DNA of 64,000 nucleotides, taken from Rebecca billardiae RCC1528. Its lineage: Eukaryota; Haptophyta. The translations under genes were made by a program, and so were the position numbers. The stretch covers positions 1 through 64,000 of the forward strand of contig OZ251248.1 of assembly GCA_965240325.2 (NCBI GenBank). Direction: 5' to 3'. Below are positions 1 through 12,000 of this stretch, piece by piece; position 1 is the first letter of the stretch; the number at the start of each line of letters is the position of its first letter. The notes below the pieces were generated by a model. That model saw nothing but the letters and a program-made list of their open reading frames with translations. It was not told where the DNA came from and searched no databases.

Positions 1-82
1 CCTAACCCCTAACCCTAACCCCTAACCCTAACCCTAACCCTAACCCCTAACCCTAACCCTAACCCTAACCCTAACCCTAACC

Positions 83-123
<41 letters not shown>

Positions 124-214
124 CCCTAACCCTAACCCTAACCCTAACCCTAACCCTAACCCTAACCCTAACCCTAACCCCTAACCCTAACCCTAACCCT
201 AACCCTAACCCTAA

Positions 215-250
<36 letters not shown>

Positions 251-401
251 CTAAACCCTAACCCTAACCCTAACCCTAACCCTAACCCTAACCCTAACCC
301 TAACCCTAACCTAACCCTAACCCTAACCCTAACCCTAACCCTAACCCTAACCCCTAACCCTAACCCTAACCCTAACCCTAACCCTAACCCTAACCCTAAC
401 C

Positions 402-442
<41 letters not shown>

Positions 443-742
443 CCCTAACCCTAACCCTAACCCTAACCCTAACCCTAACCCTAACCCTAACCCTAACCCT
501 AACCCTAACCCTAACCCTAACCCTAACCCTAACCCTAACCCTAACCCTAACCCTAACCCCTAACCCTAACCCTAACCCTAACCCTAACCCTAACCCCTAA
601 CCCTAACCCTAACCCTAACCCTAACCCTAACCCTAACCCTAACCCTAACCCTAACCCTAACCCTAACCCTAACCCTAACCCTAACCCTAACCCCTAACCC
701 TAACCCTAACCCTAACCCCTAACCCCAACCCTAACCCTAACC

Positions 743-796
<54 letters not shown>

Positions 797-1060
797 CCCT
801 AACCCTAACCCTAACCCTAACCCCTAACCCTAACCCTAACCCTAACACCCTAACCCTAACCCTAACCCTAACCCTAACCCTAACCCTTAACCCTAACCCT
901 AACCCTAACCCTAACCCTAACCCTAACCCTAACCCTAACCCTAACCCTAACCCTAACCCTAACCCTACCCTAACCCTAACCCTAACCCTAACCCTAACCC
1001 TAACCCCTAACCTAACCCTAACCCCTAACCCTAACCCTAACCCTAACCCTAACCCTAACC

Positions 1061-1101
<41 letters not shown>

Positions 1102-1181
1102 CCCTAACCCTAACCCTAACCCTAACCCTAACCCTAACCCTAACCCTAACCCTAACCCTAACCCTAACCCTAACCCTAACC

Positions 1182-1213
<32 letters not shown>

Positions 1214-1432
1214 CTAACCCTAACCCTAACCCTAACCCTAACCCTAACCCTAACCCTAACCCTACTAACCCTAACCCTAACCCTAACCCTAACCCTAACC
1301 CTAACCCTAACCCTAACCCTAACCCTAACCCTAACCCTAACCCTAACCCTAACCCTAACCCTAACCCTAACCCTAACCCTAACCCTAACCCTAACCCTAA
1401 CCCTAACCCTAACCCTAACCCTAACCCTAACC

Positions 1433-1473
<41 letters not shown>

Positions 1474-2606
1474 CCCTAACCCTAACCCTAACCCTAACCC
1501 TAACCCTAACCCTAACCCTAACCCTAACCCTAACCCTAACCCTAACCCTAACCCTAACCCTAACCCTAACCCTAACCCTAACCCTAACCCTAACCCTAAC
1601 CCTAACCCTAACCCTAACCCTAACCCTAACCCTAACCCTAACCCTAATAACCCTAACCCTAACCCTAACCCTAACCCTAACCCTAACCCTAACCCTAACC
1701 CTAACCCTAACCCTAACCCTAACCCTAACCCTAACCCTAACCCTAACCCTAACCCTAACCCTAACCCTAACCCTAACCCTAACCCTAACCCTAACCCTAA
1801 CCCTAACCCTAACCCTAACCCTAACCCTAACCCTAACCCTAACCCTAACCCTAACCCTAACCCTAACCCTAACCCTAACCCTAACCCTAACCCTAACCCT
1901 AACCCTAACCCTAACCCTAACCCTAACCCTAACCCTAACCCTAACCCTAACCCTAACCCTAACCCTAACCCTAACCCTAACCCTAACCCTAACCCTAACC
2001 CTAACCCTAACCCTAACCCTAACCCTAACCCTAACCCTAACCCTAACCCTAACCCTAACCCTAACCCTAACCCTAACCCTAACCCTAACCCTAACCCTAA
2101 CCCTAACCCTAACCCTAACCCTAACCCTAACCCTAACCCTAACCCTAACCCTAACCCTAACCCTAACCCTAACCCTAACCCTAACCCTAACCCTAACCCT
2201 AACCCTAACCCTAACCCTAACCCTAACCCTAACCCTAACCCTAACCCTAACCCTAACCCTAACCCTAACCCTAACCCTAACCCTAACCCTAACCCTAACC
2301 CTAACCCTAACCCTAACCCTAACCCTAACCCTAACCCTAACCCTAACCCTAACCCTAACCCTAACCCTAACCCTAACCCTAACCCTAACCCTAACCCTAA
2401 CCCTAACCCTAACCCTAACCCTAACCCTAACCCTAACCCTAACCCTAACCCTAACCCTAACCCTAACCCTAACCCTAACCCTAACCCTAACCCTAACCCT
2501 AACCCTAACCCTAACCCTAACCCTAACCCTAACCCTAACCCTAACCCTAACCCTAACCCTAACCCTAACCCCTAACCCTAACCTAACCCTAACCCTAAAC
2601 CTAACC
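1..2606. repeat. Telomere, (CCCTAA)n
   Basis: Almost uninterrupted CCCTAA repeats run from base 1. The C-rich strand read 5' to 3' from the left end is what a left chromosome terminus should show. The first 1.6 kb holds variants (CCCCTAA, CCCTAAA, AACCTAA, CCCTACTAA); from about 1650 to 2570 the tract is nearly perfect. Finding the more degenerate part at the outer end is opposite to the usual pattern and may reflect read errors at the assembly end. Confidence 0.98.
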
Positions 2607-2829
2607 TAGGGCGCAGGTAAGGGTTAGGGCGCAGGTAAGGGTTAGGGCGCAGGTAAGGGTTAGGGCGCAGGTAAGGGTTAGGGAAATGGTAAGGGTTAGG
2701 GAAATGGTAAGGGTTAGGGAAATGGTAAGGGTTAGGGAAATGGTTAGGGTTAGGGAAATGGTAAGGGTTAGGGAAATGGTAAGGGTTAGGGAAATGGTTA
2801 GGGTTAGGGTTAGGGAAATGGTTAGGGTC
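2607..2829. repeat. Subtelomeric 18-bp minisatellite in TTAGGG orientation
   Basis: About four copies of an 18-bp unit TTAGGG-CGCAGGTAAGGG are followed by about eight copies of TTAGGG-AAATGGTAAGGG, some shortened to AAATGG plus TTAGGG. Each unit carries a G-rich telomere hexamer on the + strand, opposite to the terminal CCCTAA tract. The array ends sharply at 2829, where GC-rich non-repeat sequence begins. Confidence 0.9.
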
Positions 2830-4260
2830 GCCGGTACTAAAATGAGAATTTCTCGAAATTGACCGAACCGATTTCAACGAGACTTGGGCTCTGCCATGGA
2901 AATGGGAAGGGCCAGGGGCCCTCCAATTTTGAGAGGATTCGGCTCGGTCAATCTCGAGAAAACATACTTCTAAACGCCCGGAGGGCTGCTGTCGTGCGCG
3001 TAGCGTGCGCGCGCACGCCGGCGCAGTGGTGCGCGAGGGGATCCACGCGCCGTCAAAGCACGCGCGCCTCGGCCAGCTTCGCCACGTCCCACGCGCGGCC
3101 ATCGCGGCGGCGCGAGCGCACTGCCCGGCCCTCGCCCGGCCCGCACGCAAATGCTGCCGGCTGCGCGCCGGCGGCCGAGCCAGTGCACCGCCGAGCGGTC
3201 GAGCGCGCGTGCCGGGAGGATGCATTCGCATCTCTATTACTCGCACGACGCCGCGCAGCGCGTGGTGCCCGTCAGCAACGCGTGAACAGCGCCGCCAAGT
3301 CTGCGCGCAGAGCTCGGCCGCGGCGTGCGCGGCCGTTCAACATAGAGACGGCGCTTCTGCTGCTCGCCACTGCCGACCCGCGCTGACCACGCTGGGGTGT
3401 GCTCGCCCCGATCGCCACGTGCACGCGTCCCTGCAAGGGGCGGCCGCGCCTTCGACGTGAGGCGCGTGCGCGACCAGCGGCATGCAGCAGCTGCGCGTAG
3501 GCGTCTCACTGCCGTGATGGCGCGCACTGGAGGCAGCTCGGACGAGGTGGAAGATGGGGGCGCGGGGGCGGGGGCAGCTGAGCTGGTGCGCGGCGCCAGC
3601 CACGGCCGCGGCGCGCTCCCGCCACGCGCCGCCGAGCAGCACGCGCTGCGGTCGCTCGGCTGGCTCGCTGCCCACCCCACGCGCTGCAGTCGTGTCCACG
3701 CGGGCGCGCGAGTGGAAAGCCCGCGACGGCAGCGCGCGCTGCCCCAGGCCCGGAGCATCGGCACGGCCGCGACAGCCCGAGCCTGGGGCGCGGGCAGCCC
3801 GTGCGGGCCCGCGCGGGCATATTCGCGGGGTGCCACGCCTCGACCTCGGCCGCGGCGCCGCGTGCTGCGCCGAGGCCAGACGAGCCCAGCCGAGCCGGGC
3901 GCGGGCGCGCCTGGCAGTGGCAGCGCGCGCCGCACCGCGCTTGGCGCAGCCAGCACAGCTCCGGACGCACTAGCCTGCTCGGCGCTGCTAGTGCAGCACC
4001 AAAGCGAGTTGAAGCGCCGGGCGGATCGGCCTCTAAGGGCAATAATAAGTTTCGATCGACCGAGCCGACTAACCCGAACCCCGTTGACGGTCAGCCACGC
4101 CGCTTGTCAGAGCGGACGCCGCCTCGCCGCGAACTTATAATGAGGCCTCACGCGCACCGGGCCGCGCGTTGGCGCAGCGCCCAACCACCGCCCGCGGGCC
4201 TCTGCTTGATGATGGCGGCAATCGAGGCCCGAGCGGCGCGAGCCCACGCGCTCCGCCGCA
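2830..4260. other. Gene-free subtelomeric segment with a dispersed repeat copy
   Basis: No protein family is recognisable here. The long open frames on both strands are arginine and alanine rich, as expected from extreme GC content. Roughly 3200-3640 is a diverged copy of roughly 16600-16990: both contain the same order of landmarks, including the CGTGAACAGC stretch, the run reading CTGCGCGCAGAGCTCGGCC, and a GGTGGA(A/G)GATGGGG core. The core also recurs near 15740 and 17200. Confidence 0.6.
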
Positions 4261-4370
4261 TCAGGGCTGCTGCGCCGCCGCGGCGGGCGGGCGCCCGCGG
4301 CGGCGCTTGGCGCGCCCCGCCGCGTCGGCGCCGCCACCGCCGGCCGCGCTCGGCGGCGCCGCTGGCTCGG

Positions 4371-4408
<38 letters not shown>

Positions 4409-6095
4409 GCACCGCCGAGCCACGCGGGCGGCGGCGCGGGCGGCGCGGCGGGCGGCACGCGCTCCCCGCCGCCCGCGAGCCCCGCGGGCGCGGCGAGCGG
4501 CGGCGCGGGCGGACGCTGCTGCTCCGGCGGCGGCGGCGGCGGCGCGCGCGCGCGCGGCGTGTGCGTGGGCGCGCACGGCACGCAGCACACGCCCGGCGCG
4601 GGCGCGCACGGCGCGCCGCCGCCCGCGTCGAAGCCGCACGCGCCGCGGCACGCGGCGCTGGCGCGGTGCAGCGCGTGCGGCAGCCCGACGCGCGCGCACG
4701 CCGCCTCGTCGCCCCACGCCTCGCGCGGCACCGCCTCCACCGCGCGCGAGACGAGCTCGGCGAGCGCGCCCACGTGCAGCGGCGGGTGGCGCGCCGCGCG
4801 GTGGCCCTCGAGCGCGCGCGTCGCGCGCGCGAGCGCGCGCCGCACGGCGTCGGCGCCCTCCGCCGTGCCGAGTGGCACGTCGTCCGCGCCGCGCGCCTCG
4901 CCCATCCGCACGTCCCCACCCTCCGCCTCCGCCGCCGCCGCCACCTCCGCCTCCGCCTCCGCCGCGTCGTCGTCCTCCTCCGCGTCGGCCGCGCCGCGCG
5001 CGGGCGCGCGCGTCGCCTGCAGCAGCGTGTGCTGCAGCGCGCACACGCGGCCGCGCAGGGCCTCGCACTCGGCGCACGCGTCGGCCGCGTGCAGCGCGGC
5101 GAGCGGGCCGTCGGGCGCGAGCACGAGCGCGCGCAGCGCGCGCGGCAGGTACGCCGCGCACGGCTTGGGCAGCAGCGCGAGCGCGCACGCGGCGGGCGCG
5201 AGCGGCGGCGCGGCGCGCGCGGCGCGCGCGCGCGCGCCACCGCGTCCGCGCACGCGAGCAGCTCGGGCGCGGCGGGCGGCGGCAGCCGCGCGTCCCACGC
5301 GCACGCCCAGTCGGCGGCGGCGGCGGGGTCGCACAGCTCCAGCGCCCAGAGCAGCTGCGCGCAGTACGCCTCCACCGCCGCCTCCGCCGCGCGCGGCGGC
5401 CGGTGCGCGGCGCGCGCGCCCGCGCGCCGCAGCGTGGCGCACAGGCCGGCGCCGTCCAGCGCGAGCGCGCCGTCGGGCGCGCGGCGCACAAGGGCGGGGC
5501 GGCCAAGCGCGGCGTGCGCGGCGCTCGCCGCCTTGTGCACGTACCCGCGCAGCTTGGGCAGGTAGTCGTTGCCGCACAGCACCGCGAGGCAGCACGCGTC
5601 GAGCGCGCAGCCCGCGCCGCCGCCCTCGCCCGCGCCGGGCGCGCCGCGCGGCGGCGCGAGCAGCGCGCGCGCCGCCTCGCACGAGAAGGCGCGCGCGCGC
5701 TGCGGCGCGCCGGGCGGCCCATCGGCGAGCACGAGCACGCGCCGCGCCGGGCACGCGAGCGCGAGCAGCAGCAGGTCCGCGTCGCCGCCGACGACGAGGT
5801 GCGTCTGAGCCTCGAGCGCGCCGCCCCCCATCGCGCGCAGGTGCGCAAACAGCTTGGCCTCGCCCTCGCCCGCGCACGAGGACGGGTCGACGAGCACGCG
5901 CACGCCGGCGCGGAGGCCGCCGGCCCCGCCGCCGCGCCCGCCGCCGCGCCCGCCGCCGCCGCGCCCGCCGTGCGCGTGCGGCGGCGGCTTGGCGAGCGCC
6001 TCCGCCGCCCACGCGCTCAGCGCCGCGTCGACCGCGGCCATGAAGGGCGTGCCCGGCGTGACCGCGACGGTGCTCGGGCGCGCGGGCGCGGACGG
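4261..6095 (-). pseudogene. XRN-family 5'-3' exoribonuclease, 5'-truncated and frameshifted
   Basis: The minus strand encodes a large part of the XRN nuclease core. In order from about 6080 downwards it reads VTPGTPFM, then CAGEGEAKLFAHLR, then VVGGDADLLLLAL, then LCGNDYLPKLRGY. These are the XRN1/XRN2 (Rat1) motifs around the metal-binding acidic residues. The N-terminal part expected in every XRN (the first acidic motif and roughly 100-200 residues) is absent, because the coding sequence stops matching exactly where satellite sequence begins at 6096. Around 5225, in a long GC dinucleotide run, the frame changes. The downstream frame (ALLPKPCAAYLPRALRALVL, then an acidic stretch, an RG run and a basic KRRRGRP tail) continues to a TGA at 4261. 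No AG acceptor lies close enough to make the shift an intron. The basic tail hints at a nuclear XRN2-like enzyme (inference). Either this is a pseudogene cut by satellite expansion, or the shift is a sequencing error and only the 5' end is lost. Confidence 0.75.
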
Positions 6096-9000
6096 ATGAA
6101 TAATGCGCTGCCCTCTCGCGTGATATCGGCCCTGGGGGTGCCCTCGGCAGCGCGCGCGGGCGCAGGCCATTATTCATTCGTATTCAGCCGGCGCGCAGCA
6201 CCACTGCTGGTCGGCTGCGCCCAGCCTGGCGGTTAAAAATCCGAATTTCGAGCAGTGCGTCGCACCCGACGTGGACGGATGAATAACGCGCTGCCCTCTC
6301 GCGTGATATCAGCCCAGGGGGTGCCCTCGGCAGCGCGCGCGGGCGCAGGCCATTATTCATTAGTATTCAGCCGGCGCGCAGCACCACGGCTGGTCGGCGG
6401 CGCCCAGCCTGGCGGCGGTTAAAAGTCCGATTTTCGAGGTGGGCGTCGCACCCGGCGTGGACGGATGAATAATGCGCTGCCCTCTCGCGTGATATCAGCC
6501 CAGGGGGTGCCCTCGGCAGCGCGCGCGGGCGCAGGCCATTATTCATTCGCATTCAGCCGGCGCGCGCGCCGCACCGCGCCTGCGGCGGCCCGCCTGGCTG
6601 GCGGTTAAAAATCCGAGTTTCGAGGTGGGCGTCGCACCTGGCGTGGACGGATGAATAATGCGCTGCCCTCTCGCGTGATATCAGCCCAGGGGGTGCCCTC
6701 GGCAGCGCGCGCGGGCGCAGGCCATTATTCATTCGTATTCAGCCGGCGCGCAGCACCACGGCTGGTCGGCGGCGCCCAGCCTGGTGGTTGAATATCCGAT
6801 TTTCGAGCAGTGCGTCGCACCCGGCGTGGACGGATGAATAATGCGCTGCCCTCTCGCGTGATATCGGCCCTGGGGGTGCCCTTGGCAGCGCGCGCGGGCG
6901 CAGGCCATTATTCATTAGTATTCAGCCGGCGCGCGCGCCGCACCGCGCCTGCGGCGGCCCGCCTGGCGGTTAAAAATCCGATTTTCGAGCAGTGCGTCGC
7001 ACCCGACGTGGACGGATGAATAATGCGCTGCCCTCTCGCGTGATATCAGCCCGGGGGGTGCCCTCGGCAGCGCGCGCGGGCGCAGGCCATTATTCATTAG
7101 GATTCAGCCAGCGCGCGCGCAGCACCACGGCTGGTCGGCGGCGCCCAGCCTGGCTGTTAAAAGTCCGATTTTCGAGGTGGGCGTCGCACCTGGCGTGGAC
7201 GGATGAATAATGCGCTGCCCCCTCGCGTGATATCGGCCCAGTGGGTGCCCTCGGCGGCGCGCGCGGGCGCAGGCCATTATTCATTCGTATTCAGCCGGCG
7301 CGCGCGCCGCATCGCGCCTGCGGCGGCCAGCCTGGCAGTTAAACCTCCGATTTTCGAGGTGGGCGTCGCACCCGGCGTGGACGGATGAATAATGCGCTGC
7401 CCTCTCGCGTGATATCAGCCCTGGGGGTGCCCTCGGCGGCGCGCGCGGGCGCGAGCCATTATTCATTCGTATTCAGCGCCGACGCGCGCGCAGCACCACG
7501 CCTGCGGCGGCCAGCCTGGCAGTTAAAAATCCGATTTTCGAGGTGGGCGTCGCACCTAGCGTGGACGGATGAATAATGCGCTGCCCTCTCAAGTGCGATA
7601 AGCCCTGGGGGTGCCCTCTGAAGCGCGCGCGGGCGCAGGCCATTATTCATTCGCATTCAGCCAGCGCGCGCGCCGCACCGCGCCTGCGGCGGCCCGCCTG
7701 GCAGTTAAACCTCCGATTTTCGAGGTGGGCGTCGCACCTAGCGTGGACGGATGAATAATGCGCTGCCCTCTCGCGTGATGTCGGCCCAGGGGGTGCCCTC
7801 GGCAGCGCGCGCGGGCGCAGGCCATTATTCATTCGCATTCAGCCGGCGCGCGCGCCGCACCGCGCCTGCGGCGGCCCGCCTGCGGCGGTTAAAAATCCGA
7901 GTTTCGAGGTGGGCGTCGCACCTGGCGTGGACGGATGAATAATGCGCTGCACTCTCGCGTGATATCAGCCCTGGGGGTGCCCTCGGCGGCGCGCGTGGGC
8001 GCGAGCCATTATTCATTCGTATTCAGCCGGCGCGCGCGCCGCACCACGGCTGATCGGCGGCGCCCAGCCTGGCGGTTAAAAATCTGATTTTCGAGGTGGG
8101 CGTCGCACCCGGCGTGGACGGATGAATAATGCGCTGCCCTCTCGCGTGATATCAGCCCTGGGGGTGCTCTCGGCGGCGCGCGCGGGCGCGAGCCATTATT
8201 CATTCGTATTCAGCCGACGCGCGCGCAGCACCACGCCTGCGGCGGCCCGCCTGGCTGGCGGTTAAAAATCCGATTTTCGAGCAGTGCGTCGCACCCGGCG
8301 TGGACGGATGAATAATGCGCTGCCCCCTCGCGTGATGTCGGCCCAGGGGGTGTCCTCGGCAGCGCGCGCGGGCGCAGGCCATTATTCATTAGTATTCAGC
8401 CGGCGCGCAGCACCACGGCTGGTCGGCGGCGCCCAGCCTGGCGGTAAAAAATCCGATTTTCGAGGTGGGCGTCGCACCTAGCGTGGACGGATGAATAATG
8501 CGCTGCCCTCTCGCGTGCGATCAGCCCTGGGGGTGCCCTCTTAAGCGCGCGCGGGCGCAGGCCATTATTCATTCGCATTCAGCCAGCGCGCGCGCCGCAC
8601 CGCGCCTGCGGCGGCCCGCCTGGCAGTTAAACCTCCGATTTTCGAGGTGGGCGTCGCACCTAGCGTGGACGGATGAATAATGCGCTGCCCTCTCGCGTGA
8701 TATCGGCCCAGGGGGTGCCCTCGGCAGCGCGCGCGGGCGCAGGCCATTATTCATTCGCATTCAGCCGGCGCGCGCGCCGCACCGCGCCTGCGGCGGCCCG
8801 CCTGGCTGGCGGTTAAAAATCCGAGTTTCGAGGTGGGCGTCGCACCTGGCGTGGACGGATGAAAAATGCACTGCCCTCTCGCGTGATATCAGCCCAGGGG
8901 GTGCCCTCGGCAGCGCGCGCGGGCGCAGGCCATTATTCATTAGTATTCAGCCGGCGCGCAGCACCACGGCTCGTCGGCGGCGCCCAGCCTGGCGGCGGTT

Positions 9001-12000
9001 AAAAATCCGATTTTCGAGCAGTGCGTCGCACCCGGCGTGGACGGATGAATAATGCGCTGCCCTCTCGCGTGATATCAGCCCAGGCGGTGCCCTCGGCAGC
9101 GCGCGCGGGCGCAGGCCATTATTCATTCGTATTCAGCCGGCGCGCGCGCCGCACCGCGCCTGCGGCGGCCAGCCTGGCGGTTAAATATCCGATTTTCGAG
9201 GTTGGCGTCGCACCCGACGTGGACGGATGAATAATGCGCTGCCCTCTCGCGTGATGTCAGCCCAGGGGGTGCCCTCGGCAGCGCGCGCGGGCGCAGGCCA
9301 TTATTCATTCGCATTCAGCCGGCGCGCGCGCCTGCGGCGGCCCGCCTGGCTGGCGGTTAATAATCCGATTTTCGAGGGGGGCGTCGCACCTGGCGTGGAC
9401 GGATGAATAATGCGCTGCCCTCTCGCGTGATATCAGCCCAGGGGGTGCCCTCGGCAGCGCGCGCGGGCGCAGGCCATTATTCATTAGTATTCAGCCGGCG
9501 CGCAGCACCACGGCTGGTCGGCGGCGCCCAGCCTGGCGGCGGTTAAAAATCCGATTTTCGAGCAGTGCGTCGCACCCGGCGTGGACGGATGAATAATGCG
9601 CTGCCCTCTCGCGTGATATCAGCCCAGGCGGTGCCCTCGGCAGCGCGCGCGGGCGCAGGCCATTATTCATTCGTATTCAGCCGGCGCGCGCGCCGCACCG
9701 CGCCTGCGGCGGCCAGCCTGGCGGTGAAATATCCGTTTTTCGAGGTTGGCGTCGCACCCGACGTGGACGGATGAATAATGCGCTGCCCTCTCGCGTGATG
9801 TCAGCCCAGGGGGTGCCCTCGGCAGCGCGCGCGGGCGCAGGCCATTATTCATTCGCATTCAGCCGGCGCGCAGCACCACGGCTGGTCGGCGGCGCCCAGC
9901 CTGGCGGCGGTTAAAAATCCGATTTTCGAGCAGTGCGTCGCACCCGGCGTGGACGGATGAATAATGCGCTGCCCTCTCGCGTGATATCAGCCCAGGCGGT
10001 GCCCTCGGCAGCGCGCGCGGGCGCAGGCCATTATTCATTCGTATTCAGCCGGCGCGCGCGCCGCACCGCGCCTGCGGCGGCCAGCCTGGCGGTTAAATAT
10101 CCGATTTTCGAGGTTGGCGTCGCACCCGACGTGGACGGATGAATAATGCGCTGCCCTCTCGCGTGATGTCAGCCCAGGGGGTGCCCTCGGCAGCGCGCGC
10201 GGGCGCAGGCCATTATTCATTCGCATTCAGCCGGCGCGCGCGCCTGCGGCGGCCCGCCTGGCTGGCGGTTAAAAATCCGATTTTCGAGGTGGGCGTCGCA
10301 CCTGGCGTGGACGGATGAATAATGCGCTGCCCTCTCGCGTGATATCAGCCCAGGCGGTGCCTTCGGCAGCGCGCGCGGGCGCAGGCCATTATTCATTCGT
10401 ATTCAGCCGGCGCGCGCGCCGCACCGCGCCTGCGGCGGCCCGCCTGCGGCGGTTAAATATCCGAGTTTCGAGGTGGGCGTCGCACCTGGCGTGGACGGAT
10501 GAATAATGCGCTGCCCTCTCGCGTGATATCAGCCCTGGGGGTGCCCTCGGCGGCGCGCGCGGGCGCGAGCCATTATTCATTCGTATTCAGCCGGCGCGCG
10601 CGCCGCACCACGGCTGATCGGCGGCGCCCAGCCTGGCGGTTAAAAATCCGAGTTTCGAGGTGGGCGTCGCACCCGGCGTGGACGGATGAATAATGCGCTG
10701 CCCTCTCGCGTGATATCAGCCCTGGGGGTGCTCTCGGCGGCGCGCGCGGGCGCGAGCCATTATTCATTCGTATTCAGCCGACGCGCGCGCAGCACCACGC
10801 CTGCGGCGGCCCGCCTGGCTGGCGGTTAAAAATCCGATTTTCGAGCAGTGCGTCGCACCCGGCGTGGACGGATGAATAATGCGCTGCCCCCTCGCGTGAT
10901 GTCGGCCCAGGGGGTGTCCTCGGCAGCGCGCGCGGGCGCAGGCCATTATTCATTCGCATTCAGCCGGCGCGCGCGCCGCACCGCGCCTGCGGCGGCCCGC
11001 CTGGCTGGCGGTTAAAAATCCGAGTTTCGAGGTGGGCGTCGCACCCGGCGTGGACGGATGAATAATGCACTGCCCTCTCGCGTGATATCAGCCCAGGGGG
11101 TGCCCTCGGCAGCGCGCGCGGGCGCAGGCCATTATTCATTAGTATTCAGCCGGCGCGCAGCACCACGGCTGGTCGGCGGCGCCCAGCCTGGCGGCGGTTA
11201 AAAATCCGATTTTCGAGCAGTGCGTCGCACCCGGCGTGGACGGATGAATAATGCGCTGCCCTCTCGCGTGATATCAGCCCAGGCGGTGCCCTCGGCAGCG
11301 CGCGCGGGCGCAGGCCATTATTCATTCGTATTCAGCCGGCGCGCAGCACCACGGCTGGTCGGCGGCGCCCAGCCTGGCGGTTAAAAATCCGATTTTCGAG
11401 CAGTGCGTCGCACCCGGCGTGGACGGATGAATAATGCGCTGCCCTCTCGCGTGATATCAGCCCAGGCGGTGCCCTCGGCAGCGCGCGCGGGCGCAGGCCA
11501 TTATTCATTCGCATTCAGCCGGCGCGCGCGCCTGCGGCGGCCCGCCTGGCTGGCGGTTAAAAATCCGATTTTCGAGGTGGGCGTCGCACCTGGCGTGTAC
11601 GGATGAATAATGCGCTGCCCTCTCGCGTGATATCAGCCCAGGGGGTGCCCTCGGCAGCGCGCGCGGGCGCAGGCCATTATTCATTCGTATTCAGCCGGCG
11701 CGCAGCACCACGGCTGGTCGGCGGCGCCCAGCCTGGCGGTTAAAAATCCGATTTTCGAGCAGTGCGTCGCACCCGGCGTGGACGGATGAATAATGCGCTG
11801 CCCTCTCGCGTGATATCAGCCCAGGGGGTGCCCTCGGCAGCGCGCGCGCGCGCAGGCCATTATTCATTCGTATTCAGCCGGCGCGCAGCACCACGGCTGG
11901 TCGGCGGCGCCCAGCCTGGCGGTTAAAAATCCGATTTTCGAGCAGTGCGTCGCACCCGGCGTGGACGGATGAATAATGCGCTGCCCTCTCGCGTGATATC

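Noticed and set aside
5200-5290. Intron explaining the frame change in the XRN fragment
   Set aside because: GT is present but no AG precedes the resumption of the conserved frame.
3801-6236. 811-codon + strand open frame over the XRN fragment
   Set aside because: Low-complexity Arg/Ala translation; the XRN motifs are on the other strand.
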